Assembly (NCBI GenBank): GCA_032716605.1
Contig: CM064502.1
Location: 59,046,421-59,110,420 of the forward strand
DNA from: Paralithodes platypus
Lineage: Eukaryota > Arthropoda > Malacostraca > Decapoda > Lithodidae
DNA length: 64,000 nucleotides
Direction of reading: 5' to 3'
The position numbers and the translations under genes are program-made. Shown piece after piece: positions 32,509 through 55,945 of this stretch (the stretch's first letter is position 1; the number at the start of each line of letters is the position of its first letter). The notes under the pieces are model-generated. The model saw only the letters and a program-made list of their open reading frames with translations. It had not been told where the DNA came from and did not search any database.

Positions 32509-32907
32509 GGTCAATATTTACGAGTCACACCACAGCTGGGATCTCATTTTTAACGGTAGTTTTGGGTTCCTACCATTCTATGCTTCATTGCTATATACTT
32601 TTTATCCACCGGAAATTTTTTTTTTTTCTTGGCTATTTTTTTTTTTTGCATTAACCTAACCAAAAAACCTAACCTAACCTAATAGCCCCCAAATACATTT
32701 AGGTTAGGTTAGGTTTTTAGGTTAGGTTAATGCTAAAAAAAAATAAAAAATAAAAATAGGTATAGGCCTATAAAAATAAAAAAACAAGAAAAAATAATAT
32801 TTTCCGGTGGATAAAAAGTATATAGTAATGAAACATAGAATGATAGGAACCCAAAACTACCATTAGAAATGAGATTCCAGCTGTGGTGTGACTCGTAAAT
32901 ATTGACC
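32509..32907. mobile_element. Foldback MITE carrying telomere-like repeats, copy 1
   Basis: It is 399 bp with 8-bp target duplications AACTAAAC at 32,501-32,508 and 32,908-32,915. The long inverted arms start GGTCAATATTTACGAGTCAC. The core holds CCTAA units facing TTAGG units around AATAGCCCCCAAATACATTT. An 8-bp duplication fits hAT- or P-type elements. A short ORF at its right end is an arm artefact. Confidence 0.8.
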
Positions 32908-32989
32908 AACTAAACAATAAATGAATATATATATAGATATACAGTACCAAAAATTAACCACTACCATCTTAAGTCTTCAAACAAAATAT

Positions 32990-33432
32990 GGTCAATATTT
33001 ACGAGTCACACCACAGCTGGGATCTCATTTTTAACGGTAGTTTTGGGTTCCTATCATTCTATGCTTCATTGCTATATACTTTTTATCCACCGGAAAATAT
33101 TTTTTTTCTTGGGTTTTTTTTTTTTTTTTAGGATTAACCTAACCAAAAAACCTAACCTAACCTAACCTAACCTAACCTAACCTAACCTAACCTAACCTAA
33201 CCTAACCTAACCTAATAGCCCCCAAATACATTTAGGTTAGGTTAGGTTAGGTTTTTAGGTTAGGTTAATGCTAACAAAAATAAAAAAATAAACAAATAAA
33301 TAAAAAAACCCAAGAAAAAATATATTTTCCGGTGGATAAAAAGTATATAGCAATGAAGCATAGAATGATAGGAACCCAAAACTACCCTTAGAAATGAGAT
33401 TCCAGCTGTGGTGTGACTCGTAAATATTGACC
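32990..33432. mobile_element. Foldback MITE carrying telomere-like repeats, copy 2
   Basis: It is 443 bp with 8-bp target duplications CAAAATAT at 32,982-32,989 and 33,433-33,440. The arms match copy 1. Its CCTAA tract is much longer, about 14 units, the length difference between the two elements being mostly this tract. Confidence 0.85.
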
Positions 33433-33661
33433 CAAAATATCTCTGTGTTCCAAGCCTGAATGTAGCTCTGTTACCGGTACTCTGTATCAGCCAGCAGATC
33501 ACCTGTGGGGTACCGGGTGCTGCTCTTATCAGTACCGTAGCAGCGTAGCTGATTAGCCTTGAGGTGTTTTAAATGTTGTTATGTGGGTCACTATCTTTGA
33601 ATCAATGAGCACAGCCACAATGACTTGATTAATCCTTTTAATTATGCTACACCACTTCTGT

Positions 33662-34175
33662 GGTGATGGGCTGGTCTATTAGAGTGAGAGCTGAGCAATC
33701 TCTGCCATACTCTCAACTCTGACTTCCTTTTACTTATATATTTTCTAGATCTCAAGTGACGGCGTCTCTTCCGTGGATTGACCTCCCTATTGCCAACCTA
33801 GAGGTTGGCAGACTGGGAGCCAAAGTGTCACATTTTTCCTTTGCCCCTCAACTTTCCCTTCATAATTGCTGAGGGGCACAGGGACTTGGGTGGGGCTTTG
33901 GTTTCCCGGGAGTTTCCGCACCCTCCTCAGCTCCCCGCCTTGGAATGGCTTCGGTCACCTGGGCTTTATTAGTGGTAAGCAGGGAGGGTTTTGTGGGGGC
34001 GCTCGGTTATGGCCGGTTATGGCTCGGTTATAGTGAAGGGTGGCGGCGACGCTGTGGCCTTGCCTCAGAGAACACCAAGGGAACAACACCCTCTTGAGGC
34101 AGAAGCGCTTCAAGGTAAATTCAAGGCAAGGCCTTGGCCTTCCTCGGTCAGACAGCCTGGGGAACAGCAACAACT
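33662..34175 (+). mobile_element. SINE-like retroposon, plus-strand copy
   Basis: It is flanked by ACTTCTGT at 33,654-33,661 and 34,176-34,183. The head is GGTGATGGGCTGGTCTATTA. The body has a CCAACCTAGAGGTTGG palindrome, and the tail is CAGACAGCCTGGGGAACAGC plus AACAAC. It matches the inverted copy at 12,038-12,504. The ORFs inside it are not conserved between copies. Confidence 0.75.
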
Positions 34176-34439
34176 ACTTCTGTATTTACTTCAATCTATG
34201 ACTATCTTTATACTACTGTATTATTATTATTATTATTATTATCATACAAATACAGAAGTCTCCCAGTGTAAAGGACAAGCCTACAAGACCCGTTGGGAGA
34301 CATACCGTACTGTACGGGGAAAAAATAAATAAAACAGGAAAACAATGAAAAAGGTTAATATCTGAATTGATTAAACAATAAGCAGCTTATTTATTTTAGA
34401 ATTAAATGATATAATTATTATGTTCCTTCCAACAACCAT

Positions 34440-34960
34440 CTATACTCCTAAAATCGATTAATGAAATTTACAAACACATGTATCAGAACGTATGGAAAGC
34501 GAGAGAATGACTAAGAGGGTGTACGAGAGCGAGGTGGAGGGACAGAGGGGGAGAGGTAGACCGAATATGAGGTGGAAGGATGGAGTGAGGAACTACATGA
34601 ACGAAGGCGGTGCTGGTTGGGGGAGGGGCGTCGACTGACTGGGGACAGAGGTGCATGGGGGCGGTTCGTTCGTGGCCACCCCTTCGGGGATCACGGCGTC
34701 AGGCAATAGATAGATAGATAGATGTATCAGAAGCTGATACACATTCTTCCGGTAATTCATTCCACTCCTTGCAAATACTGTATATATTAGGAATGAAGCA
34801 GCGTGAATATTGGGATGTATTACATCTAACAATAGAAAATGCTTTGCTCTTTCTATTTATAATGTTATTAGAATGTTGCGTAAGGCGAGTAGCTGTAAAA
34901 GGCTCCGGAAGAGCAGATGAAGTGGATGTTGATTATTATTTACAACCTTAATAGAAATGA
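34440..34960 (-). mobile_element. LINE ORF2 C-terminal remnant
   Basis: Minus-strand translation gives DVIHPNIHAASFLIYTVF and a GMNYRKNVYQ stretch that resembles the W-N-x-L-P-E-N-V tail of CR1-type ORF2, heavily degraded. It is interrupted by the RTE-like fragment 34,489-34,722. Confidence 0.45.
34489..34722 (+). mobile_element. 5'-truncated RTE-like LINE tail with 10-bp target duplication
   Basis: TGTATCAGAA flanks it at 34,479-34,488 and 34,723-34,732. The coding part reads KRVYESEVEGQRGRGRPNMR then WKDGVRNYM, the R-G-R-P-x-x-R-W-x-D C-terminus of RTE-type ORF2, and it ends in a (TAGA)n tail. Confidence 0.8.
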
Positions 34961-35501
34961 TAGTGACCCAACCAATCTACGTTTCAATAGTTACATTGGG
35001 CAACAACTTAGGAAGGATCTGTGAGTTACATTAATGTCACTCTTTCAACTCTGGGGGAGGCACTTGTCACAGGCAGGAGAAAACAAACATACATAATGTT
35101 TATTAGCATAAATCATTAACTCAGACAATTTTAGTACAATTTAATCCTTGTACAGGTATGGTCAGTTTCCAGGCAGTAGCCTTCCTCCGTAGTTAACCAG
35201 GCGAGAACTTATTTATGCAGAAGATCTGCTTAAAAGCCACACAAAAAAAATCTGTTGAGTAATTAATTTTAAAGATTTAGATATGTGCAGTATATAGGCT
35301 ACTGTACATGACATACGGTACCGTATGTGCTACATGTGTATAAATATATCTCAAACGGGGGGTCTTGTGGGTATTTTTAAAACCTTGATAAAGGTCTTGG
35401 GAGGTAACTAAAAATAATTAACAAATTAATTAACAAGTTTATAGCCTACTAATAATTACGGTTTGCAAATAAGCACCTAATATGTATTTTCCCGGGACCA
35501 G

Positions 35502-35633
35502 ATGGCGGATAGTGTGACGGTGATGATCAAGGCCGCCAACCAGAGTGTCCCGGACCAACAGATTCTGTGTGACGCAGGCTGGACCGTGTCTCACCTCAAG
35601 AACCACCTCTCCTCTGTTCATCCTGCTAAACCG
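35502..35633 (+). pseudogene. Redundant copy of HERPUD2-like exon 1 (assembly duplicate)
   Basis: Identical in sequence to 40,516-40,647: ATG at the same place, 44 codons, GTACGTG donor. It lies in the first copy of the false duplication, so it is almost certainly the same locus represented twice rather than a second gene. If the duplication were real this would be an orphan first exon. Confidence 0.75.
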
Positions 35634-35739
35634 GTACGTGGGGATTGTGTTCGTACGGTGTTGTTCTCAGGCTCAGTTCTCTCTCTCGTCTTCTCTCTCT
35701 CTCTTCTTCTCTCTCTCCTTCTCTCTCTCGTCTTCTGCC

Positions 35740-36762
35740 TGCTTGCTAAAAAATTTGCTAATGATAGATTAAAATCCTCACAAAATGACGAAGAACGGGT
35801 GAAATTTGTAGAGCTACGACGCAAAGCCAAAAAGTTAATTAAGCAAAGTAAAAAGACCTTATACTGTAGTTACATATTGCGAATCAAAGTAAAACAAACC
35901 CGAAATAATTCTATAGTTATATCAGAAAGAAAAAAGTAGTTACTTCAACTGTTGGACCGTTAGTCGATGAAAAAGGAGAATACACCAAAGACGAAGTACT
36001 AATTAGTAATACCCTCAATACCTTCTTTGCATCAGTTTTTACAACAGAAGACCTCAGTGATATCCCTACACCATCGCCGATTCAGATTGATAATTCAGAT
36101 GTTCTAAGCAATATCACCGTTACAGAGAGAGAAGTATTGAATTGTTTAGATAAACTCAAGGTAAATAAAACGCCAGGACCTGATACAATCTGCCCTAGAG
36201 TTCTAAAGGAAGCTAAGAATGAAGCTCTCCAAACCACTGACATTACTATTCAATAAATCCTTGCAGTCTGGAACTATGCCTGATCAGTGGAAGCTAGCCA
36301 ACGTAACACCGATATTCAAAAAAGGCAGCAAATCCCTACCCAGTAACTATCGTCCAATTAGCTTAACCTCAGTTGTATGTAAAATGCTAGAAACGGTCAT
36401 ACGAGACAGACTCATAAATCACTTAGAGGAAAATAACATACTTAAAGATACTCAACACGGCTTTCGTAAAAACGTTCCTGTTTAACAAACCTCTTAGACT
36501 TCTTCCACGATATCCTCAACCTCTACGATGAGAGTAAAGCTGTAGATATTATATACCTTGATTTTCAAAAGGCCTTTGACAAAGTTCCCCACAAACGTTT
36601 ACTGCTAAAACTAAAAGCACATTGGAATACAAGACGGTGTGTTGAAATGGATAGAAAATTGGCTCAGCAACAGAAAGCAAAGGGTAGTCATAAACGGTAA
36701 GGCATCTAAATGGACCAATGTAAGTAGCGGGGTACCCCAGGGATCGGTACTAGGACCAATTC
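35740..36762 (+). mobile_element. CR1-like LINE, copy cut by the gap
   Basis: It begins in a CTCTCGTCTT tract and encodes RT blocks such as KTPGPDT, NYRPISLTSV and SGVPQGSVLGPI, with frameshifts relative to the second copy. It stops at the N gap in the middle of the VPQGSVLGPI motif. Equivalent to 40,754-42,856. Confidence 0.85.
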
Positions 36763-36862
36763 NNNNNNNNNNNNNNNNNNNNNNNNNNNNNNNNNNNNNN
36801 NNNNNNNNNNNNNNNNNNNNNNNNNNNNNNNNNNNNNNNNNNNNNNNNNNNNNNNNNNNNNN
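36763..36862. other. Assembly gap, exactly 100 N
   Basis: 100 N is a conventional placeholder for a gap of unknown size, so it gives no information on true distance. Given the duplicate flanks, the true gap is probably negative (overlap). Confidence 0.98.
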
Positions 36863-37359
36863 TCGTCCATGAAACTTCTAGGTAAAATTTCTAGTTTTTC
36901 ACGTACACAGCGAGCAACATAAGGAGAGGGCGCCCCAGGACGGGTATGTTAAAGGCGGAGTAGCTTCCCAACCAACTATTGAAGAATCAGGGAATGATTC
37001 TGCTGGGTTATAAAGACGTAATATCATGATAATAACAATAGCAAGTAAACGATCATTAGCCTAACCTTAAACAACGACCTTACCTAATACTAACCTAAGT
37101 ATGATTGATGTAATAAGTCGAGCTATGAAGTGCCAAGGATATGGGGAGAATTTTTTTTTTTTTTTTTTTTTACAGTAGGTATAATTCCTTCATAGGGCCT
37201 AATCGCATTTCCGCCGCTTTGGACCATCTATAGGAAATTAAGTATGGTATAATGACAACTCTAAAGTAGCCATAGAAATGTTATGAGTATGCTTGTGAAA
37301 GTCGAAACTAGAATTTAAACCAACTTCTCGAACACTTGGGGTGTTTTTTTTTTTGTGGT

Positions 37360-37406
<47 letters not shown>

Positions 37407-37439
37407 GCATGTTTAGGGGTCCTAGTGAGGAAACTAAAT

Positions 37440-37880
37440 CGGATCAATATTTACGAGTCACACCACAGCTGGGGATCTCATTTTTAACGGTCGTTTTGGG
37501 TTCCTACCAATTCTATGCTTCATTGCTATATACTTTTTTTTATCCACCGGAACAATGTTTTTTTTTTTCTTGGCTATTTTTTTTTTTTTTGCATTAACCT
37601 AACCAAAAAAACCTTAAACCTAACCTAATAGCCCCCAAAGTACATTTAGGTTAGGTTAGGTTGTTTAGGTTAGGTTAAATGCTTCTAAAAAAAAATAAAA
37701 AATAAAAATAGGTATTAGGCCCTATAAAATAAAAAAACAGAGAAAAAGAAATAAGATATTTTTTCCGGTGAATTAAAAAAAGTTATATAGTAATGAAACA
37801 GTATAGAATGATAGGAACCCAAAACTACCATTAGAAATGAGATTCCAGCAGTGGTGTGAACTCGTAAAATTTCTTGACCA
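37440..37880. mobile_element. Duplicate-assembly copy of telomere-bearing MITE 1
   Basis: Corresponds to 32,509-32,907 with many indel differences. Not counted as an independent insertion. Confidence 0.7.
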
Positions 37881-37975
37881 ACCTTAAAACAATAAATGAA
37901 TATATATTTAATAGATATACAGGTACCAAAAAATTAACCACTACCCATCTTAAGTCTTCAAACAAAAAATATGGT

Positions 37976-38453
37976 CCAATATTTACGAGGTGCACACCCA
38001 CAGCTGGGGAATCTCATTTTTAACGGTAGTATTTGGGTTTCCTATCCAGTCTATGCTTCATTGCTATATACTTTTTTAAATCCACACGGAAAATATTTTT
38101 TTTTCTTGGGTTTTTTTTTTTTTTTTAGGATTAAGCCTAACCAAAAAACCTAACCTAACACTAACCTAACCCCTCCATAACCTAACCTAAACCTAAACCT
38201 AACCTAAACCTCAACCTAACCTAACCTAATAGCCCCCAAATACTATTTAGGTTAGGTTAGGTTAGGTGTGGTTTAGGTTAGGTTAATGCTAACAAAAATA
38301 AAAAAATAAACAAATAAATAAAAAAACCCAAAAAAAAAATATATTTTCCGGTGGATAAAAAGTTATAGCAATGAAGCATAGAATGATAGGAACCCAAAAC
38401 TACCCTTAGAAATGAGATTCCAGCTGTGGTGTGACTCGTAAATATTGACCCAA
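37976..38453. mobile_element. Duplicate-assembly copy of telomere-bearing MITE 2
   Basis: Corresponds to 32,990-33,432. The left half is error-rich, the right half clean. Confidence 0.7.
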
Positions 38454-38680
38454 AATATCTCTGTGTTCCAAGCCTGAATGTAGCTCTGTTACCGGTACTC
38501 TGTATCAGCCAGCAGATCACCTGTGGGGTACCGGGTTGCTGCTCTTATCAGTACCGTAGCAGCGTAGCTGATTAGCCTTGAGGTGTTTTAAATGTTGTTA
38601 TGTGGGTCACTATCTTTGAATCAATGAGCACAGCCACAATGACTTGATTAATCCTTTTAATTATGCTACACCACTTCTGT

Positions 38681-39190
38681 GGTGATGGGCTGGTCTATTA
38701 GAGTGAGAGCTGAGCAATCTCTGCCATACTCTCAACTCTGACTTCCTTTTACTTATATATTTTCTAGATCTCAAGTGACGGCGTCTCTTCCGTGGATTGA
38801 CCTCCCTATTGCCAACCTAGAGGTTGGCAGACTGGGAGCCAAAGTGTCACATTTTTCCTTTGCCCCTCAACTTTCCCTTCATAATTGCTGAGGGGCACAG
38901 GGACTTGGGTGGGGCTTTGGTTTCCCGGGAGTTTCCGCACCTCCTCAGCTCCCCGCCTTATGGCTTCGGTCACCTGGGCTTTATTAGTGGTAAGCAGGGA
39001 GGGTTTTGTGGGGGCGCTCGGTTATGGCCGGTTATGGCTCGGTTATAGTGAAGGGTGGCGGCGACGCTGTGGCCTTGCCTCAGAGAACACCAAGGGAACA
39101 ACACCCTCTTGAGGCAGAAGCGCTTCAAGGTAAATTCAAGGCAAGGCCTTGGCCTTCCTCGGTCAGACAGCCTGGGGAACAGCAACAACT
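38681..39190 (+). mobile_element. Duplicate-assembly copy of the SINE-like retroposon
   Basis: Corresponds to 33,662-34,175 including the ACTTCTGT flanks. It differs by small deletions. Confidence 0.7.
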
Positions 39191-39501
39191 ACTTCTGTAT
39201 TTACTTCAATCTATGACTATCTTTATACTACTGTATTATTATTATTATTATTATCATACAAATACAGAAGTCTCCCAGTGTAAAGGACAAGCCTACAAGA
39301 CCCGTTGGGAGACATACCGTACTGTACGGGGAAAAAATAAATAAAACAGGAAAACAATGAAAAAGGTTAATAGCTGAAAGGATTAAAACAATAAGCAGCT
39401 TATTTATTTTAGAATTAAATGATATAATTATTATGTTCCTTCCAACAACCAACTATACTCCTAAAATCGATTAATGAAATTTACAAACACATGTATCAGA
39501 A

Positions 39502-39736
39502 CGTATGGAAAGCGAGAGAATGACTAAGAGGGTGTACGAGAGCGAGGTGGAGGGACAGAGGGGGAGAGGTAGACCGAATATGAGGTGGAAGGATGGAGTG
39601 AGGAACTACATGAACGAAGGCGGTGCTGGTTGGGGGGAGGGGCGTCGACTGACTGGGGACAGAGGTGCATGGGGGCGGTTCGTTCGTGGCCACCCCTTCG
39701 GGGATCACGGCGTCAGGCAATAGATAGATAGATAGA
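39502..39736 (+). mobile_element. Duplicate-assembly copy of the RTE-like LINE tail
   Basis: Corresponds to 34,489-34,722, with TGTATCAGAA flanks at 39,492-39,501 and 39,737-39,746. One extra G in a G-run changes the frame. Confidence 0.7.
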
Positions 39737-40515
39737 TGTATCAGAAGCTGATACACATTCTTCCGGTAATTCATTCCACTCCTTGCAAATACTGTATATA
39801 TTAGGAATGAAGCAGCGTGAATATTGGGATGTATTACATCTAACAATAGAAAATGCTTTGCTCTTTCTATTTATAATGTTATTAGAATGTTGCGTAAGGC
39901 GAGTAGCTGTAAAAGGCTCCGGAAGAGCAGATGACGTGGATGTTGATTATTATTTACAACCTTAATAGAAATGATAGTGACCCAACCAATCTACGTTTCA
40001 ATAGTTACATTGGGCAACAACTTAGGAAGGATCTGTGAGTTACATTAATGTCACTCTTTCAACTCTGGGGGAGGCACTTGTCACAGGCAGGAGAAAACAA
40101 ACATACATAATGTTTATTAGCATAAATCATTAACTCAGACAATTTTAGTACAATTTAATCCTTGTACAGGTATGGTCAGTTTCCAGGCAGTAGCCTTCCT
40201 CCGTAGTTAACCAGGCGAGAACTTATTTATGCAGAAGATCTGCTTAAAAGCCACACAAAAAAAATCTGTTGAGTAATTAATTTTAAAGATTTAGATATGT
40301 GCAGTATATAGGCTACTGTACATGACATACGGTACCGTATGTGCTACATGTGTATAAATATATCTCAAACGGGGGGTCTTGGGGGTATTTTTAAAACCTT
40401 GATAGAGGTCTTGGAAGGTAACTAAAAATAATTAATAAATTAATTAACAAGTTTATAGCCTACTAATAATTACGGTTTGCAAATAAGCACCTAATATGTA
40501 TTTTCCCGGGACCAG

Positions 40516-52766
<12,251 letters not shown>

Positions 52767-53185
52767 AGAACTACTGTAGGTTGTTTATTGTATATTAAAA
52801 CTGTTATTATTAATTTTTGGGAGGGCTATGGGTCTAGTTTGCAATGGCCACCTGCGGGTCTGGAAGGACATGGAAAGAAGGATTGATTAAGTTAGTTACA
52901 TACCATTCTTAAAGCATTGAAGCCTGTAAGTGGCCAAGAAATATATAGATAGATAGACAGAAAGAGATTGTATCGAATATATAACACATTAGCTCGAGTC
53001 TTTGTATTAAAAATCCATCCTAAAATTACAAAGCATTTTTACAGATTACAAAAAGCCATTACAGCTGTCAACGTTATCCATATCCCCATCTCTTGCCAAG
53101 AGATATGACCATAAATTACTTTGGTTCTGTACATATATATATAAAGTCATATATAGACATAAATTTGCATACTGTATACATCTAG
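52767..53185. other. HERPUD2-like 3' flank, likely 3' UTR
   Basis: No repeat or ORF is recognised. A+T-rich sequence directly after the stop codon is the probable 3' UTR, but no clear AATAAA is seen before 53,289. Confidence 0.5.
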
Positions 53186-53189
53186 ATAT

Positions 53190-53320
53190 TATAATGTAAA
53201 ACTTGCAAATTAAACAAACCAAAACAGGGACCATACAATAGACAAAAGAACTTGTCATAATCGCTATGTGGAATTAACGCTTTAGTCAAATAAAATGTTG
53301 AAATAAAGAACACAAAAGGC
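53190..53320 (+). repeat. Dispersed repeat family R1
   Basis: It has ATAATGTAAAACTTGCAAAT, TAAACAAACCAAAACAGGGA and AATCGCTATGTGGAA. Same family as 23,975-24,115, 54,181-54,350 and 58,195-58,375. Confidence 0.6.
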
Positions 53321-53543
53321 ATAAGCCAAGTTATGTCATTGTTTTTGTATCTGCCGGGCTTAGGTGTTTTATTAGCTTGTGACGCCAACATATGGATTTA
53401 GGCACCACACTCGTTCATACACCGGCCACCAGCTGGTTGAAGGGCTGGTACGGCTCCCACCAAGTGTTTATTTTTAGTTTATGTTAAAATAGCCAGAGAC
53501 CCGAGTTCGAGGCCCGGCCAGGTCATCTCGCTAAAATGTTTAA

Positions 53544-53750
53544 CCCTTTGAAGATTATGATGCATTTTGACCGTATATTCTGGCTATCATTAGACAATTT
53601 CAGACAGTTTAGAAAGGATCTATGGGAATGATAAGGGTCAAGACTATCTCAATTAACCCTCTGCCTTCCATAGACCTTTCTTAATCTGCATAAAATCATC
53701 TAGTAATAGCCAGAAAACAAAAAAGAAATGTGTATCGGATCTTGAAAGGG
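53544..53750. mobile_element. TTAA-flanked MITE, CCCTTTGAAGATTATGA family
   Basis: It is 207 bp between TTAA copies (53,540-53,543 and 53,751-53,754). The ends are CCCTTTGAAGATTATGA and (inverted) CCCTTTCAAGATCCGAT. It contains inverted TTCTGGCTATCATTAGA / TCTAGTAATAGCCAGAA. Related copies are at 8,345-8,545, about 10,270-10,345 and 25,610-25,690. Confidence 0.75.
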
Positions 53751-53758
53751 TTAATTGA

Positions 53759-53957
53759 CCCCTTCATTACCAAGCATGATTCTATTTCAAAAATATTTAG
53801 AGGCTTATACAGTATATAGCTAAGGAAGTATCTGTGCTAGTTAAAAGGGTAACTTGAGATACTTTGAAGCCGTTTAATTGCTTCATGTCCTTCCTAAGCT
53901 AAATATTATCGTCTAATCATAGCCAGAATACGATGGAAAAGACGGCTCGGTAATGAA
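53759..53957. mobile_element. MITE abutting the previous one, CCCCTTCATTACC ends
   Basis: The ends are CCCCTTCATTACCAAGC and (inverted) CCCCTTCATTACCGAGC. The right flank is TTAA, the left flank TTGA (one mutation). It is the full-length relative of the fragment at 1-118. Confidence 0.65.
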
Positions 53958-54180
53958 GGGGTTAACGGGGGAACTAAACTCCAACCAAAGCTAAGCTAGA
54001 GGTCGGCAACTGCACCCATAACTCGCTCTTTTTGTATTTTGTGTAGTCCTGTGTGTAAAAATAAAACCATTATCTTATTAGCCAAAGGAACGCTCTATAT
54101 TATCGCCTCACCGCACTCATTCCCAGGGTGTCAAACTAAAGCCAAGTTTGTTATTTATAGTCTTTACTGTATTATTGTAT

Positions 54181-54350
54181 TATAATGTAAAACTTGCAAA
54201 ATAAACAAACCAAAACTTATACGAACACAGTAAAAAAAAAAAAAAATCAAAATCGCTATGTGGAAACAACGCTTAAGCAAAATAATAATTTATAAATAAA
54301 AGAACACAATCCACCACACATAGGGTCTACATTACTACATGAGCATGTTA
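54181..54350 (+). repeat. Dispersed repeat family R1
   Basis: It shares AAAACTTGCAAAATAAACAA, AATCGCTATGTGGAAACAAC and ACAATCCACCACACATAGGG with 58,195-58,375. Confidence 0.65.
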
Positions 54351-54394
54351 ATCTGTATATGTAAAGATATTGTTTATATTTAAAATTATATCTT

Positions 54395-54590
54395 TGGTAT
54401 AGGTAGTGCCAATGAACTTTTGATCTCTGACCTCTCTAACTCAAAAAGGCCTAGAGCAAACTGGCTGTAAATATCCACACCTATTTCCTGGTGGACCTTT
54501 CCCAAATCATAGAAACGTCAGCCCGTTTGCTTTAATTCATTTAGATTTATAAGAAGTTAAGGGGTCAAGTTCGTTGGTGCTACCTATAGT
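54395..54590. repeat. Foldback-MITE related copy
   Basis: GGTAGTGCCAATGAACTTTT and the inverse of AAGTTCGTTGGTGCTACC form the ends. The middle has TAACTCAAAAAGGCCTAGAG and CTATTTCCTGGTGGACC, linking it to the 630-846 family. Confidence 0.55.
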
Positions 54591-54611
54591 GATAAAATGG
54601 CCAAAACAATG

Positions 54612-54858
54612 CTAGGTAAGAATTGTGTTATCGGCGTACCACTACCGACATATAGCATAACTCGACCTCTCTAAAACATTATCCTAACCTAACCTAACCT
54701 AACCTAACCTAACCTAACCTAACCTAACCTAACCTAGTATTCATGTAGTACTGAGAATACTAGGTTAGGTTAGGCTTTTTAGTTCGGTTAAGTATTTATA
54801 GATGATTTATGTTGTATGTCGGTAGTGGTACGCCCAATAACACAACTCTTACCCAATG
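54612..54858. mobile_element. Foldback MITE carrying telomere-like repeats, unrelated ends
   Basis: Inverted arms carry AAGAATTGTGTTATCGGCGT then ACCACTACCGACATA, and the complement on the right. Between them lie about ten CCTAA units and, after a short loop, TTAGG units. The arms are unrelated to those of the elements at 32.5-33.4 kb. Confidence 0.7.
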
Positions 54859-55031
54859 CTACTTCATGTTAATTTTGTTGTATTCCTTCTCATATTCATT
54901 CACGTCTTCAACAAAAATTGCTCCAGTTTGACACCCTACTCATTCCCAAGTACTGTAACTGTATGTAGGGAATAAATACTGTATAGCTGTACATTGACTT
55001 ATTATTATCATCTCCGGTCCGAGTTCTGAAC

Positions 55032-55622
55032 CCCTTCTGTGCCGGCGACGTCTTCTTAATTTTATTCTGGCTCGTACAGGTCTCCCTCACTATCCGATGA
55101 CCCAATTTACGATATTATTATAGTTTTTAGGTGTTTGGGTTTGGGTTTGGGTTTTGGCTGGTCCCAGAACGCATTCTCATTTGCCCCATGAATTTTAGGG
55201 TTCGCTGTACGATTTTTCTATTTATGATCGGGTTTTCAGGAACGTAACCCAATCGTTAATCGGGGGAGACCTGCATACGATTGGGTTACGTTCCTGAAAA
55301 CCCGATCATAAATAGAAAAATTGTATAGCGAACCCTATAATTTATGGGGCAAATGGGGATGCGTTCTCGGACCAGCCAATACACAAACACCTAAAAACCT
55401 ATAATAATATCGTAAATCAGGGCATTGGATAGTGAAGGATATATCCTGATGGTTTTGTGCAGTTTAAGAAGGCTCTGCGGTAGTAAAAGGGGTTAAGTGA
55501 GACAGTTCGAAGCCTGTTAATTGTTGGAGGCCCTTTTGAAACTTCTTACTAAAATGGTCTAATAGTAGCCAGAATAATGTTAAAAGGACGTCAGCGGTAC
55601 AGAACGGACCAATGGTTATATA
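55032..55622. mobile_element. CCCCTTCTGTRCC-type MITE, split
   Basis: The left end is CCCCTTCTGTGCCGGCGACG and the right end GACGTCAGCGGTACAGAACGG (imperfect inverse). Internal blocks match the 1-118 family. Sequence 55,077-55,440 is a later insertion. Confidence 0.55.
55077..55440. mobile_element. Head-to-head pair of CAGGTCTCCC MITEs
   Basis: A complete copy (55,077 to about 55,272) with ends CAGGTCTCCCTCAC and GGGGGAGACCTG is followed by an inverted, partly truncated copy. Together they form an inverted repeat with arms of about 170 bp sharing AACGTAACCCAATCG and GTTCGCTGTACGATTTTTC. Same family as 46,793-46,973. Confidence 0.75.
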
Positions 55623-55767
55623 TCGGGTGTGTTTCAGGGAAGGGCGGGAGTTTTACTTGTGGAAGGGAAAAACAAAACCTTACTGATGAAGTGGAAATTA
55701 ATAGTTTAACAAAAACTTTATATATATAAATTTTTTGTATTTATTATTACAGTACTTGATAAATTGA

Positions 55768-55779
55768 AATGTATGTATG

Positions 55780-55813
<34 letters not shown>

Positions 55814-55855
55814 TGTATATATGTATGTATGTATATATGTATGTATGTATGTATG

Positions 55856-55889
<34 letters not shown>

Positions 55890-55945
55890 TGTATATATGT
55901 ATGTATGTATGTATATATGTATGTATGTATATATGTATGTATATA
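55768..55945. repeat. (ATGT)n microsatellite
   Basis: About 44 tetranucleotide units with ATAT interruptions. All frames are YMYVC-type repeats. It directly follows the 3' end of the inverted SINE-like repeat and probably grew from that element's tail. Confidence 0.95.

Larger units (their letters stand above)
32032..36762. other. First copy of a false duplication (contig end before gap)
   Basis: This entire stretch recurs in the same order at 36,863-41,773 on the other side of a 100-N gap. From about 33,260 on, the two copies differ only at scattered positions. It ends abruptly inside the CR1 RT ORF at the gap, whereas the second copy continues through it. This is what two overlapping, unmerged contigs look like. 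Confidence 0.85.

Noticed and set aside
33140..33220. Chromosome end / true telomere
   Set aside because: The CCTAA array is about 14 units, internal, and enclosed by MITE arms with target-site duplications.
33955..34332. Frames of 72 and 113 codons, duplicated at 38,970-39,344
   Set aside because: Apparent conservation between the copies is due to the assembly duplication; the sequence is a SINE-like retroposon.
35502..35939. 145-codon frame starting at the first HERPUD2-like exon
   Set aside because: Only the first 44 codons are coding. The rest reads through the splice donor into a CT repeat and the CR1 insertion.
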